A DNA stretch of 64,000 nt, from the NCBI RefSeq assembly GCF_004115155.1, contig NZ_RDSM01000002.1, positions 744,001 through 808,000 on the forward strand, in the 5' to 3' direction. The notes beneath the pieces were generated by a model that had not been told where the DNA came from, did not search any database, and saw nothing but the letters and a program-made list of their open reading frames with translations. The position numbers and the translations under genes were made by a program. Position 1 is the stretch's first letter, and every line of letters begins with the position of its first letter. Below are positions 46,622 through 53,969 of this stretch, one piece after another. Source of the DNA: Granulicella sibirica (GTDB lineage: Bacteria; Acidobacteriota; Terriglobia; Terriglobales; Acidobacteriaceae).

Positions 46622-46747
46622 CTAGGGCTTCCTGGTGTGGAACCACTGCCATGTGATCCATGCCAGATACCCGCCCTGGACGATCCACACGCCTGCGTAG
46701 ACGTAGACGAGGTGGCGGGCTTCCATGGTGTCGAAGTTCAGATGCAT
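46622..46747 (-). CDS. ccmD: CcmD-like small membrane protein
   Basis: A 41-residue product beginning M-H-L-N-F-D-T-M-E, then one hydrophobic, Trp-rich helix (Y-V-Y-A-G-V-W-I-V-Q-G-G-Y-L-A-W) and a short polar tail. This layout matches CcmD-type proteins, which help CcmC release haem-loaded CcmE in cytochrome c maturation. TAGGAG lies about 10 bases upstream, and it begins 13 bases after the ccmC stop on the same strand. Identification rests on position and topology, since the family is too short for strong motifs. Confidence 0.7.
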   Translation of the reverse strand: MHLNFDTMEARHLVYVYAGVWIVQGGYLAWITWQWFHTRKP

Positions 46748-46760
46748 GCGGCGCGGACTC

Positions 46761-47534
46761 CTAGGAGTGGGTAACGGATGAATTCAGGACGCGAGTCGGA
46801 GCGAGATGATCCGCTCCGTCCAAAGCGGCGTAAGCGACGTTCTGCTCGTTCAACTGACGACGTCTCTCCAACTTATAGCGGACGAGGCAGACAAGCGTTC
46901 CCCAAAACAGCCAGCCGAACGAGTTCCAAAGAAACGCGGGCCACATTCCAGGGTCGAGCGAACCGTCGCCACCGAATACAGGTGCGGGATGCTGCGTGCG
47001 CCACCAACGGATAGACATGAACACGATAGGCACATCAACGGCAGCGAAGACAGACAGAATCGCCGCGAGCGTTTGGGTCTGGCCGGTGGAGGAGAAGCGT
47101 CGGAGAACGAGGTAGCTGACGTAGAGCAGCCAGAGCAGGAGAAAAGTTGTCAGACGTGCGTCCCACGTCCACCATATGCCCCAGACGGGACGCGCCCAGA
47201 GCATGCCGCTTCCAAGGCCGATCGAGGCGAAGACGACGGTCAGCTCAGCCGAGGCGAGGGCGAGAGCGTCGGCCGCAAGCGCCCGCTCCGGGTTCCGGGT
47301 TCGGTAGTAGAGGTAAATTCCGGACGCAATGAAGTTGACGTAAGGGAAGATCTCGGCAAGGATGTTCGCCGGCACATGGTAGTAAAAGATTCGCTGGACA
47401 TTTCCCATGGTCGCTTCAGTCGGAGCGACGTAGAGCGCCAGCCAGGTCGCGTAGGCGAGTATGGCGAGAGTCGCGACAAAGCCCAGAATAATCATGGGCG
47501 GAATGCGATGCGAGGATGTGCCTTGGTTTGCCAC
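46761..47534 (-). CDS. ccmC: Haem exporter/cytochrome c biogenesis protein CcmC (CcsA family)
   Basis: A 257-residue inner-membrane protein with six predicted helices. The haem-handling W-W-T-W-D-A-R-L-T segment of the WWD domain is clear at about 118-126, with likely axial His residues in Y-Y-H-V-P (about 52) and near W-W-R-T-Q-H-P. CcmC presents haem to CcmE for attachment to apocytochromes c. The ccmD-like gene follows directly, but ccmA, ccmB, ccmE and ccmF are not in the window; they may lie elsewhere or the system may be split. A CcsA-type resB partner is an alternative, also not seen. Confidence 0.9.
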   Translation of the reverse strand: MANQGTSSHRIPPMIILGFVATLAILAYATWLALYVAPTEATMGNVQRIFYYHVPANILAEIFPYVNFIASGIYLYYRTRNPERALAADALALASAELTVVFASIGLGSGMLWARPVWGIWWTWDARLTTFLLLWLLYVSYLVLRRFSSTGQTQTLAAILSVFAAVDVPIVFMSIRWWRTQHPAPVFGGDGSLDPGMWPAFLWNSFGWLFWGTLVCLVRYKLERRRQLNEQNVAYAALDGADHLAPTRVLNSSVTHS

Positions 47535-47581
47535 GGGATCCAGTGTATCGCGCCTCGGGAGATGCTGGCAGCGGATTCAGG

Positions 47582-48112
47582 TCAGCTTTGAGCGCATCCA
47601 CGCTGGTAGACGCGAGGTTTGCGCCACTCAGCGTCGGTGGCGAAGAGAACGCAGCTCTGGCCTGTATCCGTGTTGATCCGCCAGGTGAGATTTCCCTGGC
47701 GATAGACCTGGAAACGTCCCGTGCCGGAGAAGACGGTTCCATTCGGCGGATTGGCCGAGATGGTGTCCGAAACCGGTAGCTTGAACGACGTTGATTCCGG
47801 GCTTGGAGCGGGGGGATCCTGGGCTGTCTTTCCCTGGACAGGAGTCGCTTGAACCGGTTGAGACGATGGCGTCGTCGAAGCCGCTTGCGCCGAGGTCGAA
47901 CCGGGAACGACTACCTGTTTCACGGTCTGGGGCTGTTCAACGGGGGATGTGGCCGTGTTTGAGTTGATTACAGAATCAGAGGCGGGTGCCGATCCGTCCG
48001 GCGAAATGGTGTCTCCGCTTGCGAGGCCATGGTCAACCTTGTACTCGCGGTATTTATAAACGATGCCCCAGCCAAGAAGACAGAGCACGATCAGGATAAG
48101 GAGGTTCTTCAT
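47582..48112 (-). CDS. Membrane-anchored protein of unknown function
   Basis: A 176-residue protein with one N-terminal transmembrane helix (about 3-19), a long Ser/Thr/Pro/Gln-rich low-complexity linker (about 32-110), and a small C-terminal domain of about 55 residues containing two Cys that could form a disulfide. AAGGA lies 5 bases before the ATG. No family is recognised. The topology suggests a periplasmic domain on a flexible stalk. It precedes ccmC by 47 bases on the same strand, so a link to envelope redox or cytochrome assembly is possible but unproven. Confidence 0.65.
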   Translation of the reverse strand: MKNLLILIVLCLLGWGIVYKYREYKVDHGLASGDTISPDGSAPASDSVINSNTATSPVEQPQTVKQVVVPGSTSAQAASTTPSSQPVQATPVQGKTAQDPPAPSPESTSFKLPVSDTISANPPNGTVFSGTGRFQVYRQGNLTWRINTDTGQSCVLFATDAEWRKPRVYQRGCAQS

Positions 48113-48318
48113 CAATAATCCTTGCGGCCTGAATCGCCGTGGCGCGTCTTGAACCCTATGACTCTCTTTCCCATCAGCGTCCTCTTCAGCGGGGCAATTA
48201 GAGCAAAGAGAAGGTCTAACGCGCAGCTTTTCTTGCAGCGCTCGACCTCTTCCCGGACTCTAACAGGAGATTCGGAAAGGATCGCTGTTCAAAACGCCAC
48301 GGAATGCAGGGGAGTATC

Positions 48319-49308
48319 ATGAGTAACGTGTTGAAATATTCCATCGTCGTCCCGTTTCACAACGAAGAGGAGAACGTGACAACCCTGTACGACCGGGTCA
48401 AGCACGTTATGGAGCAGGTTGGGGACTCGTTCGAGTTGGTGTTTGTCGACGACGGCTCCCGCGATCGCACGTACCGTCTGCTGGAGGAGATTGCCGCAGT
48501 CGACTCGCGAGTTCTCGTGATTAAGCTGCGCCGCAACTTCGGGCAGACTTCGGCGCTTGCCGCCGGGTTCGATCACGCGCAGGGGGAGTTTGTCCTCGCC
48601 ATGGATGGCGACCTGCAGCACGAGCCGCTCGAGATTCCCAACTTCCTCGCCAAGCTCGAAGAGGGATATGACGTCGTGAGCGGATGGCGCTCGCAGCGCG
48701 GCGACAACTTCGTGATGAGACGGATTCCGTCGATGCTTGCCAATAAGCTGATGGCACGTTTCTCCGGGGTCGCGATCCATGACTTCGGAACGACCTTCAA
48801 GGCGTATCGCCGCGAGGTGATTCAAAACATTCCGTTATATGGCGAGATGCACCGATTCATTCCGGCGCTGGCAAGCTGGTATGGCGCGAGCATCTGCGAG
48901 ATTCCGATCTCGAACCCGCAACGGGTTGCAGGCAAGAGCCACTACGGGATCGGTAGAACGTTCCGGGTGTTCTTCGATCTGCTGACGATTCGGTTTCTCC
49001 TTCGCTACATGACGCGTCCTCTGCACTTCTTCGGGACCATTGGTGCGACGGGAATGCTGACCGGAAGTCTTCTTGCGGCGTGGCTGCTGCTGCACAAGCT
49101 GCTGACGCATCATGATGTGGCTGGCGAACACGGTCCTCTGTTCATGATCGCCGCGGTGTTGATCCTCGCGGGAATCCAGATGCTTGGCATCGGATTGCTT
49201 GGTGAGCTTCAGGTGCGTCATTTCCACACCGCAAACCATCGCGCTCCGTACGCTGTCGACCGGATTCTTCGGCTGCGTTCGAGCGAGGAGAGCATGCACC
49301 AATCATGA
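48319..49308 (+). CDS. Family 2 glycosyltransferase, DPM/GtrB-like
   Basis: A 329-residue polyprenyl-phosphate glycosyltransferase. The GT-A domain shows S-I-V-V-P-F-H-N-E-E-E-N, V-F-V-D-D-G-S and the metal-binding A-M-D-G-D-L-Q, as in dolichol-phosphate-mannose synthase and GtrB/ArnC relatives. Two C-terminal transmembrane helices (about 235-262 and 275-298) anchor it. It probably charges undecaprenyl phosphate with a sugar for envelope glycan modification. AGGGGAG lies just before the chosen ATG; an ATG five codons upstream has no leader. The next gene overlaps the stop by four bases. Confidence 0.93.
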   Translation: MSNVLKYSIVVPFHNEEENVTTLYDRVKHVMEQVGDSFELVFVDDGSRDRTYRLLEEIAAVDSRVLVIKLRRNFGQTSALAAGFDHAQGEFVLAMDGDLQHEPLEIPNFLAKLEEGYDVVSGWRSQRGDNFVMRRIPSMLANKLMARFSGVAIHDFGTTFKAYRREVIQNIPLYGEMHRFIPALASWYGASICEIPISNPQRVAGKSHYGIGRTFRVFFDLLTIRFLLRYMTRPLHFFGTIGATGMLTGSLLAAWLLLHKLLTHHDVAGEHGPLFMIAAVLILAGIQMLGIGLLGELQVRHFHTANHRAPYAVDRILRLRSSEESMHQS

Positions 49309-50272
49309 GGGCGATTCAGATCCTCGAGACTGGCGGACCTGAAGTCCTCACGCTCCAGGAACTTCCGACACCGGCTCCAGCGCCACACGAGGCCTTGATT
49401 CGGATCGAGGCTTGTGGCGTCAACTTCATCGATACGTACTTCCGCGAGGGGCGATACCCGGCTTCGCTGCCTTACACGCTTGGTCAGGAGGCGGCTGGGA
49501 CGGTCGTCTCGGTTGGGAGAGAGGTTTCGGCCGTTACGCCCGGGGACCGGGTGGCGTGGTGCTCGATTCCTGGGACCTACGCGGAGTACGCGGTTGCTCC
49601 GGAGTCGAGGTTGGTCGTGCTTCCGGACGCAATCTCGACGCAACAGGCTGCGGCTGCGATGTTGCAGGGAATGACGGCTCACTACCTGACTCACTCGACC
49701 TACGCGTTCAGGCTGGTGATACGGTGCTGATCCACGCAGGCGCGGGTGGAATGGGACTTCTGCTGACGCAGATCGCCAAGCGGCTTGGCGCGAGAGTGAT
49801 TACGACGGTTTCGACGGACGCGAAAGCTGAGCTATCAAGGGAAGCTGGTGCGGATCATGTGATTCGCTATGACCAGGAGCCTTTTGATGAGGCCGTTCGA
49901 CGATTTACTGGCGGTGATGGACTCCCGGTTGTCTTTGATTCAATTGGGAGGACAACCTTCATCCAATCGTTGAAGTGTCTTCGTCCCCGCGGGCTGATGG
50001 CGCTTTATGGCGGAGCCAGTGGGGCCGTTCCTCCCTTCGATCTGATCCAGCTTTCGACGATGGGTTCGCTCTTTGTAACGCGCCCGACCTTGCGGGACTA
50101 TATCGTTACTCGCAAAGAGCTGGAGTGGCGCGCGAGCGATGTTCTAGGCTGGGTCGCGGATGGCTCGCTGAAGCTGCGACTTGAGCACAGCTATCCGCTG
50201 GCGGACGCGGCTGACGCGCATCGCGATCTGGAAGCGAGGCGCACTACCGGCAAGGTTCTGCTGATTCCTTGA
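49305..50272 (+). pseudogene. Zinc-independent NAD(P)H:quinone oxidoreductase, single frameshift
   Basis: A medium-chain dehydrogenase/reductase of the quinone-oxidoreductase type, split by a frameshift. Frame one (49305-49730) gives the GroES-like domain through M-L-Q-G-M-T-A-H-Y-L-T-H-S-T-Y, then runs into a short nonsense tail. The -1 frame resumes immediately with Q-A-G-D-T-V-L-I-H-A-G-A-G-G-M-G, the nucleotide-binding fold, to the stop at 50272. Adding one G near 49714 would restore a continuous protein of about 322 residues, normal for the family. It overlaps the glycosyltransferase stop (ATGA). Both halves are otherwise well conserved, so a sequencing error or a very recent mutation is likely. 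Confidence 0.85.
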
Positions 50273-50399
50273 TATTTCCCTTCTTATGAGCGATTTACCA
50301 TTGTCGAGGGGTTAGTAAGAATTTTCTGGCGGCATAAGCGGAAGGCTGATAGTTTGAGCATCCTACGATGTGCGGCAACCAGCCACAAGGAACCACCCC

Positions 50400-51524
50400 A
50401 TGTCTGAGGGAACAACAAGCTATCTTCCCTTTTCGCCTGCTCTCGAGAAGGCCGCCCCGGATGAGCATGTGATTTTCGATGAGCTTTCCCGCACGATGCA
50501 ACACATCACCCGGACGATGGCGAGCCACTACCGTCATGCATATCGGCCAGTGCATGCCAAGTCTCATGGTGTCCTGGTTGGGATGCTCGAGGTGCCGCCG
50601 GATTTGCCGGAACCTCTGGCGCAGGGACTCTTTGCGAAGGCGGGGGCGCATCCTGTGATCCTGCGGTTTTCGACCAACCCGGGCGATCTGCTGGCGGATA
50701 ACGTCTCGAGTCCGCGCGGACTTGCGGTGAAGGTGCTGAAGGTTGAAGGCGAGAAGCTCCCGAACCACGTGGGAAATGACACTCAGGATTTCGTGTGCGT
50801 GAATGCGAATGCATTTTCGGCCCCCGATCCTAAGGGGTTCCTGGAGCAGATCAAGCTGTTCGACAGGACGCTCGCGGTCTCGGAAGGCGTGAAGCATGCA
50901 GTTTCGGTGTCTGCGCGGGCGACGAATGCGGTGTTGAAGGCGGTGCACCTTCCGTCGGCAACGCTCGAGGGGATTGGGGCTCCGGCAACGCATATTCTCG
51001 GGGAGAGTTTTTCGACGGTGGCTCCGCTCCGGTATGGGAACTATGTCGCCAAGATCGGATTTGCGCCGAGCTCCGAGAGTCTGAAGAAGCTGACGGGTGA
51101 GTCAGTCGACCTGGGGGCCGACTACAACGCGCTGCAGGAGTTGATTGAAATCTTCTTCCGCCACCGAAGCGCCGTCTGGGATGTCCGGGTGCAGCTTGCC
51201 TTGGCGGAGGATCCCAAGCTGGACGAGAAGGATAAGGACTTCCCCATTGAGAAGGCAGACGTGGCCTGGCCGGAGGAGAAGAGTCCGTGGCAGACGGTGG
51301 GAAGGATGACCGTGACGCAGCAGCGGAGCTATTCGGATGCACGTCAGCTTTTTGTGGATGAGCAGATGTCGTTCAGCCCTTGGCATGGGCTCGCGGCGCA
51401 TCAGCCTCTTGGAGGGATTATGCGGGCGAGGCTGAAGGCTTACGAAGAGGCGAAGAAGTTCCGGGCACAGCGCAATGCGCGGGTCATTGCGGAGCCGAAG
51501 TCGATCGATGAGATCCCGGCGTAG
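50400..51524 (+). CDS. Catalase-like haem protein (SrpA-type)
   Basis: A 374-residue protein of the catalase superfamily, shorter than classical monofunctional catalases (about 480 or more). Conserved features are H-A-K-S-H-G (containing the probable distal His), V-I-L-R-F-S-T-N-P-G-D, S-P-R-G-L-A-V-K and N-D-T-Q-D-F. Short members may act as peroxidases rather than catalases. No signal peptide is present. The ATG at 50400 has AAGGA 8 bases upstream and was preferred to a GTG at 50370. It starts 127 bases after the oxidoreductase, and no terminator is seen between them. Confidence 0.88.
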   Translation: MSEGTTSYLPFSPALEKAAPDEHVIFDELSRTMQHITRTMASHYRHAYRPVHAKSHGVLVGMLEVPPDLPEPLAQGLFAKAGAHPVILRFSTNPGDLLADNVSSPRGLAVKVLKVEGEKLPNHVGNDTQDFVCVNANAFSAPDPKGFLEQIKLFDRTLAVSEGVKHAVSVSARATNAVLKAVHLPSATLEGIGAPATHILGESFSTVAPLRYGNYVAKIGFAPSSESLKKLTGESVDLGADYNALQELIEIFFRHRSAVWDVRVQLALAEDPKLDEKDKDFPIEKADVAWPEEKSPWQTVGRMTVTQQRSYSDARQLFVDEQMSFSPWHGLAAHQPLGGIMRARLKAYEEAKKFRAQRNARVIAEPKSIDEIPA

Positions 51525-51620
51525 GGATGGAACTACAGACCAGATTCCGTTAGGGGGGAATGACGACCAGATTGGCAACGCCAAGCAACGACAAAAACGG
51601 ATTCGGATTACGCCGTTCGG

Positions 51621-51650
51621 CTCCCACTTGAGGTGCGCCGAAGGTGGGGG
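51621..51650. repeat. Degenerate intergenic hairpin element
   Basis: A CCCAC...GTGGGGG imperfect inverted repeat with an internal GCGCCGAAGGTGGG, similar to the element at 35446-35484. It lies between the convergent catalase-like and TIR genes. The rest of this 149-base spacer shows nothing recognisable. Confidence 0.35.
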
Positions 51651-51673
51651 ACGAGTTTATAGAGGAGCGAAAC

Positions 51674-52774
51674 CTAACTGCCAGTCGCTCTGGCAAAGGT
51701 ATAGGTGAGGGCTTTGCCGGGTGGATGGGTGCCGGCGTCCTGGTAGGAGTTTGTGATGGTGACGCCAAGGCCATCCGCGGATGGCTCGAGCGTGAGCGTG
51801 GCGGACCGTTCGAGCTGGACTTCCTGTGGGTTGTTTCTTAGCTGGTATGCGCTGGTCACGGCCTTCGAGCCGTCGACTATTGCGGGTTGCGTGCCCCAAT
51901 CGCAGGGCCCGGCCTCGCACTTTCCGTAGGCATGCACGAGCATCTGGCTTCCGCCGTTGCTTACGACGAGCCGCAGGAGCGAGTCCTTAGGAGTTAGCTG
52001 CGCTGTGTTCTGCCAGCGGCCGATGAACGGGGTCAAGGCGGCAGATTCGGGGGCGGGCGGGGTGACCGGCGCAGGTGCGGGGACGGGCGAAGGGGCGGTT
52101 TGCGCGGGCTGCTGAGAGTGATGCGTGGCGGCGAAGACGCCCGCGCCTACAGCTAGCAGTACAGCTACAGCGATGCCGGCGAAGAGGGGTGTGCGGGATT
52201 TTGCTGAGGCGGACTCGTCTGGTTGTGGGGGTTGCGGTGGGGGAAGCTGGACGGGGACTGTGGCGTGAATTGGCTCTGTCTCGTGCTCCTTTGCTACGTG
52301 GACGTAGCTTCGGAGGGCTTCGACGAGGAGGGCAACGTCCGAGTTCCAGCGGGCGTGCGTGAGCTCGACGCTGTTGCGGTAGGAAAAGTCCTTGAGGTTC
52401 TCGGGCAGGACGTCAGCCGAGGGCATCTTGGCTTCGTGAACGAGTACGGGAATGACGGGGACATTGCGAGTGAGGGCGGAGGCGATCTCCAGGCGCACGA
52501 AGTCATTGTCGTTTTCGAGCCGGTGATTGCCCTGAGCGTCGGTGATGGAGGCCCAGTGGGGGCCGACGATGGCGAGGAGGACGCCACAACTTGCGACGTT
52601 CTGGTCGATGGCCTTCCGGAAGTCGGATCCTGGCTGTATACCGGCGACGTCCATGAAGACGCTCTTTTCGTCGAAGGCGCGGACGAGGTCGTCGAAGAGG
52701 CGGCCCGCCTCGCCTTCCGCGTCGTCCCGACGGTAGCTGATGAAGATGGCGCGGCCTGTGGTCTCGGGTGGCAT
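51674..52774 (-). CDS. TIR-domain transmembrane protein
   Basis: A 366-residue protein. Residues about 8-150 are a TIR domain (A-I-F-I-S-Y-R-R-D-D; V-F-M-D-V-A-G-I-Q-P-G-S; G-V-L-L-A-I-V-G-P-H-W), with Glu96 in V-R-L-E-I-A at about the position of the NAD-cleaving Glu in enzymatic TIRs. A Pro-rich stretch, one transmembrane helix (197-216) and a Pro/Ala linker lead to a C-terminal extracytoplasmic domain of about 115 residues with two nearby Cys. Prokaryotic TIR proteins act in defence or signalling; here no defence genes adjoin. AGGAG precedes the ATG at 52774; the longer TTG start at 52819 lacks this. Confidence 0.88.
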   Translation of the reverse strand: MPPETTGRAIFISYRRDDAEGEAGRLFDDLVRAFDEKSVFMDVAGIQPGSDFRKAIDQNVASCGVLLAIVGPHWASITDAQGNHRLENDNDFVRLEIASALTRNVPVIPVLVHEAKMPSADVLPENLKDFSYRNSVELTHARWNSDVALLVEALRSYVHVAKEHETEPIHATVPVQLPPPQPPQPDESASAKSRTPLFAGIAVAVLLAVGAGVFAATHHSQQPAQTAPSPVPAPAPVTPPAPESAALTPFIGRWQNTAQLTPKDSLLRLVVSNGGSQMLVHAYGKCEAGPCDWGTQPAIVDGSKAVTSAYQLRNNPQEVQLERSATLTLEPSADGLGVTITNSYQDAGTHPPGKALTYTFARATGS

Positions 52775-52980
52775 CGTGCGCTCCTGAGACAGCATAGGCA
52801 CAGGACCTTCTTTCGGCAACCCGGAATTTTAGCGACGAGTGGACAAGGCGTGTTACCCGGAGTTGCGCGTGGTCATGGGGGCAAGTTACTTTTTGCGATC
52901 TTGTCTCTAGAAGCAACGGTTTTCCTGTTGCGGGACTCACAGCTATAGATCGCGGAGGAGGTTCGCCGCTTGGAGATCTT

Positions 52981-53130
52981 ATGCTTCTGCTTCTGGTTAT
53001 TTTGATTCTCGTCTTCGGGTTTGGCGGCTACCGCATGGGACCTGGGCTTGGCTACTACGGCGGCGGTGGGCTTAGTCTTATTCTTACGATCGTGCTGATT
53101 CTGTTTCTGTTGAAGGTGGTTAATATCTAA
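52981..53130 (+). CDS. DUF3309-like small membrane protein
   Basis: A 49-residue protein with two short hydrophobic helices separated by a Gly/Tyr-rich turn (G-Y-R-M-G-P-G-L-G-Y-Y-G-G-G-G), the layout of DUF3309 proteins. GGAG lies 5 bases before the ATG and a strong terminator follows. Function is unknown; homologues are widespread single-gene envelope mini-proteins. The gene stands alone between the divergent TIR gene and the convergent ribA. Confidence 0.75.
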   Translation: MLLLLVILILVFGFGGYRMGPGLGYYGGGGLSLILTIVLILFLLKVVNI

Positions 53131-53151
53131 GTTCACTTATCGCGCAACTGA

Positions 53152-53180
53152 AAAAGGCTGACCTTTTAGGTCAGCCTTTT
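53152..53180. terminator. Bidirectional terminator
   Basis: A 13-bp perfect stem (AAAAGGCTGACCT / AGGTCAGCCTTTT) with a 3-base loop lies between the convergent DUF3309-like gene and ribA. A and T runs are built into the stem ends. Confidence 0.9.
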
Positions 53181-53225
53181 CTACTTCGGGAATCTCGCCC
53201 AGACACAAAAGCAAGGGCGACGGAT

Positions 53226-53864
53226 TTATAGGACGAGGTGACCCATCTTTTCGCGCTTGGTTTGGAGGTACTGGGCGTTGGTTGGGGCGGAGGGGACCGT
53301 TGCGGAAAGACGCTCGACGACCTGGATTCCGGCCAGCTCGAGAGCTTCGACCTTTTCGGGGTTATTGGTGATGAGGCGGACGGCAGTGAGGCCGAGCGAA
53401 GATAGGATCGCCGCAGGAAGCTCGAAATGACGGCAGTCAGCGGCGTAGCCTAGTTCCAGGTTTGCCTCGATCGTGTCGCGCCCGTGGTCCTGGAGCTCGT
53501 AAGCGCGAAGCTTGGCCATGAGACCGATGCCGCGTCCTTCCTGCTGCTCGTAGAGAAGGATGCCGGTGCCTTCAGCGGCGATCATGTCGAGTGCCTGATG
53601 CAGCTGCTGCTGACAGTCGCAGCGGAGCGAGTGGAAGACGTCGCCGGTGAGGCACTGGGAGTGGATACGGACAATGGGCGGGGCGGCGTGGATGTCTCCC
53701 ATGACGAGGGCGACGGCGGACTCGATGCGTGTGGCGGGGGCAGGGAGATCAACGTTGCAGGGAATGGGATTGGCGACGACGCCTTCGAAGCCCAGGATGC
53801 GGAAGTGTCCCCAGGCGGTGGGGAAGTCGGCATCGGCTAATTTTGTTACGGACTGGAAAGGCAT
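53226..53864 (-). CDS. ribA: GTP cyclohydrolase II
   Basis: Opens GTP to the first pyrimidine intermediate of riboflavin. The 212 residues contain the three zinc-binding Cys (71, 82 and 84, in Q-C-L-T-G-D-V-F-H-S-L-R-C-D-C), the Y-E-Q-Q-E-G-R-G-I-G-L substrate region and the T-N-N-P-x-K motif. It is a stand-alone RibA rather than the RibBA fusion of many bacteria. No FMN riboswitch was seen in the 105 bases upstream, and no other riboflavin genes are near. A hairpin element lies just upstream at 53927. Confidence 0.95.
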   Translation of the reverse strand: MPFQSVTKLADADFPTAWGHFRILGFEGVVANPIPCNVDLPAPATRIESAVALVMGDIHAAPPIVRIHSQCLTGDVFHSLRCDCQQQLHQALDMIAAEGTGILLYEQQEGRGIGLMAKLRAYELQDHGRDTIEANLELGYAADCRHFELPAAILSSLGLTAVRLITNNPEKVEALELAGIQVVERLSATVPSAPTNAQYLQTKREKMGHLVL

Positions 53865-53926
53865 GGCTCCATTATAGATTCCGAGGGGTGGGGATTGGAT
53901 TCATGCCCGGCAAGCTGCTTTGGGGG

Positions 53927-53952
53927 CCCACACCTCAAAAGCGAGATGTGGG
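53927..53952. repeat. Intergenic hairpin element
   Basis: CCCACACCTC and GAGATGTGGG pair with one mismatch around AAAAGC. It lies between ribA and the M16 peptidase genes and may be a weak terminator for the latter or a dispersed repeat. Confidence 0.45.
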
Positions 53953-53969
53953 GCACCCTTACTTGATGG

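Noticed and set aside
53865..53969. FMN riboswitch upstream of ribA
   Set aside because: The spacer is short and lacks the conserved RFN elements; only a small hairpin is present.
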